Assembly: GCA_038217425.1 (NCBI GenBank)
Contig: JBBQPM010000055.1
Coordinates: forward strand, 1-37,096
DNA length: 37,096 nucleotides
DNA from: JAIEPT01 sp038217425
Lineage (GTDB): Bacteria; Planctomycetota; Planctomycetia; Gemmatales; Gemmataceae
Direction: 5' to 3'
The number at the start of each line of letters is the position of its first letter. Within the stretch, counting starts at the first letter, position 1. Below the pieces are notes generated by a model. It did no database searches, was not told the origin of the DNA, and saw nothing but the letters and a program-made list of their open reading frames with translations. This document shows positions 1-7,206 of this stretch, piece by piece. The translations under genes were made by a program, and so were the position numbers.

Positions 1-69
1 GCGCAAATCTTGCGACAAACGTTGAAGAAACGCGATATTCCCAGGGAATTACTGACGCTGAGATGAAAG

Positions 70-140
70 AGGCCCCTCCCGGATTCGAACCGGGGATGGC
101 GGATTTGCAATCCACTGCCTTACCGCTTGGCTAAGGGGCC
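70..140 (-). tRNA. tRNA-Cys (anticodon GCA)
   Basis: The minus strand folds as a complete cloverleaf. The acceptor stem GGCCCCT (140-134) pairs with AGGGGCC (77-71). The T arm has a GGTTCGAATCC core. The anticodon stem encloses a TTGCAAA loop with anticodon GCA, which reads UGC/UGU. The discriminator at position 70 is U on the tRNA strand, the base expected for bacterial tRNA-Cys. The 3' CCA is not encoded, so it must be added after transcription. It lies downstream of the SEC-C/TPR gene on the same strand. Confidence 0.97.
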
Positions 141-160
141 GCCGATCTTACTAATCTAGC

Positions 161-177
161 CGCGGTCGCTGACCGCG
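161..177 (-). terminator. Short GC-rich hairpin after the SEC-C/TPR gene
   Basis: CGCGGTC (161-167) and GACCGCG (171-177) form a perfect 7-bp stem with a GCT loop. It lies 20 bp past the stop of the minus-strand SEC-C/TPR gene and before tRNA-Cys. No clear T-run follows on the minus strand, so an intrinsic terminator is only a weak inference. It could equally be a tRNA leader structure. Confidence 0.3.
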
Positions 178-196
178 TCAATCGGGCTTTCGTTCG

Positions 197-2290
197 CTAC
201 GAACGACTCTTTGCCGCCTCGAGCAATTCCTTGAAGACGCCTTCGAAGTCGCGGTGGTTCTGCTTCTTCGCCTCGTCGAGGCCCGCCTGGGCCAGTGCGT
301 TGGCGCGGGCGCCCTGGTTTGCGGAGAGCATGGCCTCGGCCGCCGAGACCTGGAACTTCAACTCGCCGGGCGAACGCTGCGCCAGTCGTTGGAAGACGTC
401 GAAGGCCTGGTCGACTTCGCCGCGCTTGACGTGGACCTGGCCGCGACGCAGCTCGTAATCGTTGCGTCTGCGACCTTCGTTGTGCGAGCAGTCGTCGCTC
501 TCGCCCTGGTTGACCCAGTCCATGGCCGAGTCGAAATTCTTGGCCGACGCGGACATGTTGATGAGGTGATTGAACCAGACGTACCGGTCGGGCCGGCCGG
601 GAACGGCGGGGCGCTCGACGAGGGCCTTGGCGAAGCCGGCGGCGAGTTCGTGGGCGTCGAGCTTCTTCGCGGTCTGGAAGGCCGACTCGAGTTGGGCGTC
701 GTCCAGAGATTCGGCGGGGAGCTGGGCGAGGTCGGCGGCGGAGAGGGCGGTCACGTCGACGGGGGCCGCAGGTTCCTCGGCAGCGGGCGTGGGGGGCAGG
801 TCGTCGAGCCGCAGCCTCGTGAGCAGCCGGCCGAAGTCGAAGGCGATGGTGCCGGTGAGGCCGGCGCATTGTTCGATGAAGCGGACCAGGCCAATGACTT
901 TTTTGCGGAGCTGCGGATGCCCGGCCGCGTCGGTGGGGGGGACGCCGCCCAGCGATTTGAGCGGCTTGTGCAGCCATTTCTCTTCGTAGAACTTTTGGAT
1001 GTAAGCGGTCGTCCGCTGACGCACGTCTTCTTGCGAGATCGCCGGTTTCGGATACGCGATCGCCTCGGAGAGGACGTCGACGAATTTCGCGGGGAAGCGA
1101 CTAAAAAATGGCTCGCCGGTCCACGGCCCGATCTTTTCCCTGAGCGACTTAAGCGCCTGGTCGAGCAATTCGCGGCTGAAGTTCCAGAGCCGTAACATAC
1201 TCCCCGTGAAAAGCACGTGCGCCGCGGGCCGAAGCATCTTCGGCTCCGTCGATTCGACCAGCGACACCGGCGGCGCTTCCAGCAGGGTGCCGACGAGCGT
1301 GCCTCGCTCCTGGTCGACCTGAATGCCGATGAGTTGGCCGTTTTGACTGAGCTGGATCAGATGGTCCGCGAGAGGCTGGGGCTGTTTGACCGGAATGAGG
1401 TAGCTGTGATTGAGGTAATCGGATTGATCGAGGGCCTCGACGCCCAGGCGCAGCACTTCGACGAGCGTCCAGGCCTGGGCGGCTTTCTCGACGTCAGGTT
1501 CGAGCAACAAGTAACTTTCGATCGCCTGGATGGCGAGGAGGTTGTGGCCGAGCCAGGCGTGGGTGAGGCCGAGGTTGTACCAGGCGGCGGCGTCCTTGTC
1601 GTCCTGCTGCACGAGAAACTGGAATGCGAGGACGACGTCGGCGAGTCGGCCCAGACCTTGTTCCAGGATCTTCCACGCCGCCTTGCGCGCTGCGGGCGCG
1701 TTCGCCGCCAGCGGGCGATACTCGTAGCGCTTGCGGGCGCACTCGGGGAGCTGGTTGTTTGCCGTATCGAATAATTCTCTAAGACCCTTGCGTAGATCGT
1801 CGGCTCCCTCGGTGGTATTCTTGAGCGCCAATTCCAGGGCGGCGCGGGCGGCGACGGGGTGGTTCACTTCGAGTTCGCGTTCGAAGATCGAGAGGTAGAC
1901 CTGGGCGAGGATCGGCGTGTCGGGATGGTAGAGTTGCGCGGCCTTGCGAAAGAGGATCAGGGCGCCGGCGACTTCGTTTTCGTAGAGCCGAAAGTTGCCG
2001 CGCAGGAAGTAGCCGAATGCGTAGTCGGGATTGATTTTGAACGCCTCGTCGAGCGTCTTCTCGGCATCTTCGGGACGGTCGTTTTCGAAGAGCAGGGCCG
2101 CCTTTTGTCCGAGCGGTTCCGCGAGCGTGGGATGCTGGGCGATGACCGAATCGACCTTGGCGAGGGCGGCGTCGAACTGCTGCGCTTCGCGCAAGCCGAA
2201 GAACTGCTCGAGTTCTTCGTGGATGGGCTGACAGCACCACTTGAATTTCTTACCGCTGCCGCACAAACACAGAGAGTACTGATCCTGCAT
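197..2290 (-). CDS. SEC-C motif and TPR-repeat protein
   Basis: This 697-residue protein opens with a SEC-C zinc-binding motif (CLCGSGKKFKWCC; Cys8, Cys10, Cys19, Cys20), the metal-binding motif found at the SecA C-terminus and in many stand-alone proteins. TPR-like helical pairs follow at about residues 30-150 (for example FGLREAQQFDAALAKV and DRPEDAEKTLDEAFKI). More TPR-like repeats lie near 230-280 and in the last 150 residues. No signal peptide or membrane segment is seen, so it is probably cytoplasmic. The start is supported by GAGGA six bases upstream of ATG 2290. TPRs suggest a scaffold and SEC-C suggests contact with nucleic acid or ribosome/SecB-type partners, but the specific function is unknown. 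A 206-bp spacer separates it from the divergent lipoprotein gene. Confidence 0.85.
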   Translation of the reverse strand: MQDQYSLCLCGSGKKFKWCCQPIHEELEQFFGLREAQQFDAALAKVDSVIAQHPTLAEPLGQKAALLFENDRPEDAEKTLDEAFKINPDYAFGYFLRGNFRLYENEVAGALILFRKAAQLYHPDTPILAQVYLSIFERELEVNHPVAARAALELALKNTTEGADDLRKGLRELFDTANNQLPECARKRYEYRPLAANAPAARKAAWKILEQGLGRLADVVLAFQFLVQQDDKDAAAWYNLGLTHAWLGHNLLAIQAIESYLLLEPDVEKAAQAWTLVEVLRLGVEALDQSDYLNHSYLIPVKQPQPLADHLIQLSQNGQLIGIQVDQERGTLVGTLLEAPPVSLVESTEPKMLRPAAHVLFTGSMLRLWNFSRELLDQALKSLREKIGPWTGEPFFSRFPAKFVDVLSEAIAYPKPAISQEDVRQRTTAYIQKFYEEKWLHKPLKSLGGVPPTDAAGHPQLRKKVIGLVRFIEQCAGLTGTIAFDFGRLLTRLRLDDLPPTPAAEEPAAPVDVTALSAADLAQLPAESLDDAQLESAFQTAKKLDAHELAAGFAKALVERPAVPGRPDRYVWFNHLINMSASAKNFDSAMDWVNQGESDDCSHNEGRRRNDYELRRGQVHVKRGEVDQAFDVFQRLAQRSPGELKFQVSAAEAMLSANQGARANALAQAGLDEAKKQNHRDFEGVFKELLEAAKSRS

Positions 2291-2496
2291 GAAAATCCTC
2301 GGTTATAATCCTGCAATCCTGGCGTCGGTCACGGGGAGATGGGTGGGGACGTTCCATGCTGCCTGCTCGATGAACCCGGGACGCCTGGTTCGCTACATTT
2401 TAGGAAACGAAGCGATTTGGGGTATCCCTGGCGACGCGGACCCGTTCGGCTAAAATAGCGACCGTTCGGAACTCCGACCGCTCTACAGGTGCCGCG

Positions 2497-2823
2497 ATGA
2501 AACCGTTCGTGATTCTCGCCTGCTCGCTTGCCCTCATGGCGTCCGGTTGCAATTCCAGTTCGCTCAGCTGGAATGAGGTCAATTCCTCGAAAGGGAAGGA
2601 CTGCAGCATCACGGCGGAGAATGCGAAGTTGGCGTACGTCGTCAAGTATCTCGAAAGCCGACTCGAGAAGACGATCCAGCTCGGCGCCGGCGTCGATCCC
2701 GATCAGGGCGTGACGCTCACCCAAACCAGCAAATCGTGGGCGGAAATCCTCGACGCGGTCGCCGACAGGCAGAATCTCAAGTCGACGACGGAAGGCAAGA
2801 CGATTACCCTGGAAAAGAAGTGA
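2497..2823 (+). CDS. Small lipoprotein with STN-like domain
   Basis: This 108-residue protein has a lipoprotein signal: positive start, hydrophobic core, then ASGC with the probable lipidated Cys18. The mature part (about residues 38-108) has the beta-alpha-beta layout and a phrase, VTLTQTSKSWAEILDAV, that resemble the secretin/TonB short N-terminal (STN) domain. STN domains usually sit at the start of secretins or TonB receptors; here one appears to stand alone on a lipid anchor. The stop is only 2 nt before the LuxE-type gene, so they are probably co-transcribed. A TAAAAT element at 2451-2456 could be a -10 box, but no convincing -35 was found. The lipoprotein call is firm; the STN assignment is by pattern only. 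Confidence 0.75.
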   Translation: MKPFVILACSLALMASGCNSSSLSWNEVNSSKGKDCSITAENAKLAYVVKYLESRLEKTIQLGAGVDPDQGVTLTQTSKSWAEILDAVADRQNLKSTTEGKTITLEKK

Positions 2824-2825
2824 CC

Positions 2826-3890
2826 ATGTCGCCCATCGATCGGTTGCTGGCCGCGGAACCATTTGACGAAGCGCCTGAATTCGAGCCGGCGGTGGCCGAG
2901 TGTCGGGACGTTTTGCGTCGGCGCTTTCCGCGCTACGCGGAGTTTCTCGATCGCCGACCGGGCGAATTCCCCGCATTGTTTTTGCCGGTCCTGAAGTCGA
3001 CGCCGTTCGCAATGCCGGCGGATGTCGAGATCTCGGTAAAGCTCACGAGTTCCGGAACAACGGGACAACCGAGCGAGACGCCGCTCGACGCGGAGAATTG
3101 GCAGCGGCGAGTGCAAGCGATGCGGGCGTCTTACCAGGGACTCGATCTGTTCGGGATTTCGATGCATGCCCTGGCGTTTCTCATGGACCCCGCAACGACA
3201 CGCATGGCCGGCTCGCTCGTGATCGACGCGGTTCTTCGTAAGATGCCGAACGTAGTGTCGATCACGTACCTCGCGAAGATGGGTTCTGCGGGCCCGGAGT
3301 TCAAGGGGGCGGAAGCGCTCGCGTCGCTCAAATATGCGGCCGCGCAAGGTCCGGTCGTCCTGATCGGCTATCCGGCGCTGATGTCGGCAATCATGGCGGG
3401 TTTGATGCAAGCGGGCCAGACACGCCTGCCGCTGCCGAGCGGAAGCTGTATTCTCACTGGCGGCGGCTGGAAGTCGTTCTTGCCGGGCCTGCCGCTCGAT
3501 CAGGCGGAGTTTCGCACGAAAGCGTCGGCGTTTTTCGCCGTTCCGCCCACGTCGATCCGCGACATGTTCGGCCTCTCGGAATGTCCCGCGGTCTTCGTGC
3601 AGTGTCGCGAAGGACGCTACCACGTGCCGGCCTGGGCGCGGGCGCATGCGATCGATCCGGAGACGGGACGCGACGTGCCGGCGGGGGATACGGGGATCTT
3701 GCAACTCACCGTGCCGCTGACGACGTGCTATCCGCTGCTCAAGATTTTGACAACCGACAAGGCGAGCGTGGAGATGGGCTGTGGGTGCGGCTTGCGGGCG
3801 CCGTACTTGACGCCGCGCGGCCGACTGACGGCGGCGCGGTTTGAAACCTGCGCCATGAAGATCGGCGCCGCCGTCGGAGGTCAGCCATGA
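2826..3890 (+). CDS. luxE: LuxE-family acyl-protein synthetase
   Basis: LuxE enzymes activate a fatty acid with ATP and hold the acyl group on a cysteine near the C-terminus before passing it to LuxC. This 354-residue protein has the adenylation P-loop-like motif LTSSGTTGQPSETPLD (about 73-88), a later GLSECPAVF segment and a C-terminal Cys (near 342, in FETCAMKIG) that could be the acyl-accepting thiol. Length fits the LuxE family (about 350-380). I chose ATG 2826 because it sits 2 nt after the lipoprotein stop; an in-frame upstream start would run back through that gene. The stop overlaps the LuxC start (ATGA), indicating translational coupling. Family assignment is strong; its physiological acyl substrate is unknown. 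Confidence 0.87.
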   Translation: MSPIDRLLAAEPFDEAPEFEPAVAECRDVLRRRFPRYAEFLDRRPGEFPALFLPVLKSTPFAMPADVEISVKLTSSGTTGQPSETPLDAENWQRRVQAMRASYQGLDLFGISMHALAFLMDPATTRMAGSLVIDAVLRKMPNVVSITYLAKMGSAGPEFKGAEALASLKYAAAQGPVVLIGYPALMSAIMAGLMQAGQTRLPLPSGSCILTGGGWKSFLPGLPLDQAEFRTKASAFFAVPPTSIRDMFGLSECPAVFVQCREGRYHVPAWARAHAIDPETGRDVPAGDTGILQLTVPLTTCYPLLKILTTDKASVEMGCGCGLRAPYLTPRGRLTAARFETCAMKIGAAVGGQP

Positions 3891-5245
3891 ATCTCTTCCG
3901 CCCGGCTACCGCTCACGAACTCCGCGAACGATTCGTTCAGCTGCGTCGTGCGGGCCGAGATCTCACGTCGATTCCGCTCTCTGAAGTTCTGGAACTGCTG
4001 GGCCGACTGCGGCCGCTCTGGCAACCGGGGACCGAGTATCACGACCAGGCGCTGGCGCTGCTCACGAGCCCGTGGAGCCGGCGCGCGGTCGAGTCGGCGC
4101 TCGCGGGACTGGCCCTGGGCATGACGCCGGAGTTGGTGCAGGCGGGGCTGACGCGCGAGCTGGGACGCATCGATCTGCTCGACGCCTGGGAACCCGATCC
4201 GTGGGGCGTCGGTCACGTCCGCGGCTATCCGCTGGGCGTGGTCGCGCAAATCCTGGCGGGCAACGTCTTCCTCGGCGGCGCAATTGCGCTGTGTCAGAGC
4301 TTGCTCACCCGCAATGCCGTGCTGCTCAAGTTGAGCCGGGAAGACAGCGGCTTCACGGCCCTCTTCGCGCAGTCGCTGCGTGCGGCGGATGTGAAGGGCC
4401 TGGCGACGAACGCGGTGACGCTGGCGTCGTGGGATAGCCGGGAAGAGACGCTCAACGACGTCGTCCGCAGCGAGGCGGATGGACTCGTCGTCTGGGGCGG
4501 CGCGGGCGCCGTGGCTGCGTACCCGGCGGAGCGCTGCAAGGGCCGGGTGATCCATTATGGTCCGCGGCTCGGCATCGGCCTGGTCCTGGCGGGCGTCGAT
4601 CTGGAAGCTGTGCTTCCGGGGCTGGCCTGGGACGTCGCCCTGTGGGAGCAGCAGGCGTGCAGTTCGCCGCGACTCTTGCTCGTGGAGGCGCAGGACGACC
4701 TGCCGGCCCGACTGGCGCGCGGCCTGCAACGGGCTCTGGTAGATGTTCGCAACGAGTTTGTTCCTAAGAATCTGTCGTTGGACGAAAAGGGCGAGGTGCT
4801 CTCGGTCCGCGAGTTGGCCTGGTGGAGCGGCCAGGCGGAAGTCTTCGCGCCGGCGGACGCGATGGATCACACGGTGCTGCTCGCGCGCGACGCCACGGGC
4901 CAGGTTCCGCTCGGTAGCCGAATGGTGTTGGTGCAGCCGGTGGCGAATCTCGATGCGGCGGAAGCGGCGCTCGCTCCGTACCGTGCGGGGTTGCAGACGG
5001 CGGTGCTCGCCGCGGCGCCGGCGCGTTGGCAGGGCGCAATCGATGCGCTGGTGCGGGCGGGGGTGACGGAAGTGGCGGCGCCCGGAGCGGCGGCGGCGCG
5101 ATTCCTGGGATTGCCGCACGAAGGCGACTTCGCGCTGCGTCGGCTCATCCGCTTGATCGGCGTGGACCTCGGCGCCGGGCCGCTCGCGTGTCCGGGTCGG
5201 GAACTCAAGGCCACCGCACTTGCACTAAAACCCGCCGCCGAATGA
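3887..5245 (+). CDS. luxC: LuxC-type acyl-CoA (fatty acyl) reductase
   Basis: LuxC is an aldehyde-dehydrogenase-fold enzyme that reduces activated acyl groups with NADPH to fatty aldehydes. The 452-residue protein shows the family's catalytic block EQQACSSPRLLLVE with nucleophile Cys258. It also has the cofactor-side segments GYPLGVVAQILAGNVFLGG (114-132) and VVWGGAGAVAAYPA (201-214). GGAGG at 3876-3880 lies six bases before ATG 3887, and the start overlaps the LuxE stop. No luciferase (luxA/luxB) or luxD gene is in the window, so light production is not suggested. Aldehydes could feed wax ester, alkane, alcohol or another lipid pathway. The last 21 bp overlap the end of the opposing pseudokinase gene. 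Confidence 0.92.
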   Translation: MNLFRPATAHELRERFVQLRRAGRDLTSIPLSEVLELLGRLRPLWQPGTEYHDQALALLTSPWSRRAVESALAGLALGMTPELVQAGLTRELGRIDLLDAWEPDPWGVGHVRGYPLGVVAQILAGNVFLGGAIALCQSLLTRNAVLLKLSREDSGFTALFAQSLRAADVKGLATNAVTLASWDSREETLNDVVRSEADGLVVWGGAGAVAAYPAERCKGRVIHYGPRLGIGLVLAGVDLEAVLPGLAWDVALWEQQACSSPRLLLVEAQDDLPARLARGLQRALVDVRNEFVPKNLSLDEKGEVLSVRELAWWSGQAEVFAPADAMDHTVLLARDATGQVPLGSRMVLVQPVANLDAAEAALAPYRAGLQTAVLAAAPARWQGAIDALVRAGVTEVAAPGAAAARFLGLPHEGDFALRRLIRLIGVDLGAGPLACPGRELKATALALKPAAE

Positions 5246-6946
5246 CGCGCCGATCTCGTACCAGCCGTTGGGCAAGCGCTGCCGACGTACGAGGTTCGCG
5301 AGCCCGGCGTACGGCCTCAGTCGGCCTTGGTCGGGAACGCTCACGTAGAATTGATTCGTCGTCAACTCGAACGGCACCAAGAAGCTGATGCCGCCGAACG
5401 AGATGTCCTGCGACTGGGCCACCACCGGAGGCGCCAACTTCGACCACGACGCCACCGGATGCACCACGACGCGCTCTTGCCACGCATGGCGCGGATGCCG
5501 CCGCTGCTCCGATTTCGTGAGCAGGTACTCGCGCAACTTACCGAGCAGGCGAGGCCCCTCGGCGTTGAGCAGTTCCATCGCCCCTTCGCGGTTCCAGCAA
5601 CCCGTCGGCGTAATGCGGATCACGATCTCGCTCGACCGTCCCTCAGCAGGGAGGTTGCACAGCCGGAGGCACAAGCCGGAACTACGGCCGACGCGGTCGC
5701 GCCATTCCCCGGTCGAGGCAATGCGCGCGTCCCAGGTGGCATCGTCGACCGTCGACAAGGAGACTCCCAGGTCACGGCAAAAATGCTCCGCGCGATCCCT
5801 CACTTCGCTACGTTCCAGCAGGAATCGGCACGCGTGCTCGATCTCGCGCCCCGGGTCGACGCGCAGGCACAGGCTGCCATGCGTTTGCAGGCTCTGCTGA
5901 TCGCTGGCCAGGCCGACGATTTCCGCGACGAATTGATTCAGCGATTTAACGTAAGGCGAAACCGTAGGCTCGACGAGCAGGGCAGGGAGCGACACGGGCT
6001 CGACGACCTTGCTGCGCGGCGACTGTACGGCGCGCAAGGCCTCGAGGAGGTCCTGGCAGCGGGTGAAGCGTTCGCGGGGATTGAGGGCCAGGCCCCTGCG
6101 CAGGACGGGGAGTTCCGCCTGGGTCACCGTGCTCCAATCGAGGGAGCCGGGACGGGGCCGACCTTTGTCGTCGGTGCGCCAGTTCTTCCAGGGATGCACG
6201 CCCGATTTGAGCGCGACGTAGGTCATGGCCAGCGAAAAGACGTCGGTCCCCGGGCCCGATTTGCCGACATACTGTTCCGGAGCGGCGTAGTACAAATTGT
6301 CCGCCGCTGCGTACGATCCGGCGAAGGAACGGGCTTGTGCCGCAAGTCCGAAACCCCACATCTGCAGCCGATTCTCGTGCACCACGATCTGATTCGGATT
6401 GATCGCCAGATGTTGTAAGCGGTACTGCGTGCGCAGATCGTCCAGCGCTTTGGCGACCCCCGATAACTCGTCCAGGAGCCAGGTCGAACAGAGCCCGACC
6501 TGTCCCCCCGCCCAGGCTTCTTCGAAAGCCGACTTGAGCGTCTTGCCCGGCAGCGGCGCCAGCAGCACGAATTGATCGTCGCCCCACTCCCGGATGCCGA
6601 ACGGCAATAGACTCGGATGGGCAAGGGTCTGCATCCGTTCGAGGCAGGGCACGATCTCGGCGTGATTCCAGACGGGGAGGAACTGAGCGAGTCGGCGGAC
6701 GCCGTCGGGGTCCATGAGGATCCAGGTTTGGCCCAGCGGCGTGGACGCGATGCAGCGCACGAACTGTTGTCGCGGAAACGCGGAGCGCATCGCCGAGGTC
6801 GGCAGCAGGTCGCGGAGTTCCCAGGTATCGATGTCGTGGGTGAGGGGATAGCCGAGCCAAAGCTTGAACTTGTGCGCGCGGGGCGCCGCGATCGTCTCTT
6901 GGGGCGATTTCGCAGAAAGCTGAGTTGAGGAAAGGAAGCGGCTCAC
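5225..6946 (-). CDS. Pseudokinase-PilZ fusion protein
   Basis: A protein-kinase-like region spans about residues 60-330, but its catalytic motifs are degenerate. The HRDLKPEN position reads HLAINPNQ (179-186, catalytic Asp replaced by Ala), DFG reads GFG in MWGFGLA (about 198-200), and the beta-3 Lys region reads RLAQFLP. Structural motifs survive: APEQ (222-225) and DVFSLA (235-240). The C-terminus (about 479-573) looks like a PilZ domain, with RRHPR (482-486) and DISFGG (514-519) matching the RxxxR and D/NxSxxG c-di-GMP-binding signature. Inference: a non-catalytic kinase fold used as a binding or relay module under c-di-GMP control. I chose GTG 6946, which has AAAGGA nine bases upstream; the longer frame to 7075 would need a TTG start in AT-rich spacer-like sequence. 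It is divergent from the TonB receptor. Confidence 0.82.
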   Translation of the reverse strand: MSRFLSSTQLSAKSPQETIAAPRAHKFKLWLGYPLTHDIDTWELRDLLPTSAMRSAFPRQQFVRCIASTPLGQTWILMDPDGVRRLAQFLPVWNHAEIVPCLERMQTLAHPSLLPFGIREWGDDQFVLLAPLPGKTLKSAFEEAWAGGQVGLCSTWLLDELSGVAKALDDLRTQYRLQHLAINPNQIVVHENRLQMWGFGLAAQARSFAGSYAAADNLYYAAPEQYVGKSGPGTDVFSLAMTYVALKSGVHPWKNWRTDDKGRPRPGSLDWSTVTQAELPVLRRGLALNPRERFTRCQDLLEALRAVQSPRSKVVEPVSLPALLVEPTVSPYVKSLNQFVAEIVGLASDQQSLQTHGSLCLRVDPGREIEHACRFLLERSEVRDRAEHFCRDLGVSLSTVDDATWDARIASTGEWRDRVGRSSGLCLRLCNLPAEGRSSEIVIRITPTGCWNREGAMELLNAEGPRLLGKLREYLLTKSEQRRHPRHAWQERVVVHPVASWSKLAPPVVAQSQDISFGGISFLVPFELTTNQFYVSVPDQGRLRPYAGLANLVRRQRLPNGWYEIGASFGGGF

Positions 6947-7206
6947 GTCTGAGGATCCTTTCGGAGCGGAAATAATGCGCGTCTGGCAAGCGTACCCTGC
7001 AAAAATGGAAATGTCCACCGCTGCGGGTGGAATTATCGTTAAAATCGGCGCCTCGTTTTTGCGTATTTCAGACAAATCACGTCGTCGGATTCCGCGAAAC
7101 TCTTAAGTGGCGTAGAGGAAATGACGATTACAAACCAGGCAGACCTTACCGGTTGTATGGAAAAATCGGATTTTGCGGAAGCTACGGAACCTGAGGAGGC
7201 CCTGGC

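Noticed and set aside
197..1195. Long open frames opposite the SEC-C/TPR gene
   Set aside because: They are GC-rich antisense shadows with Arg/Gly-rich composition and no domain or ribosome site.
2497..5245. Bioluminescence (lux) operon
   Set aside because: Only LuxE- and LuxC-type genes are present. No luxA, luxB or luxD gene is in the window, so only aldehyde formation is supported.
6947..7206. Cobalamin riboswitch or extended kinase N-terminus in the divergent spacer
   Set aside because: No B12-box-like sequence was seen. The frame extension to 7075 needs a TTG start and reads like spacer; the GTG with a good ribosome site is preferred.
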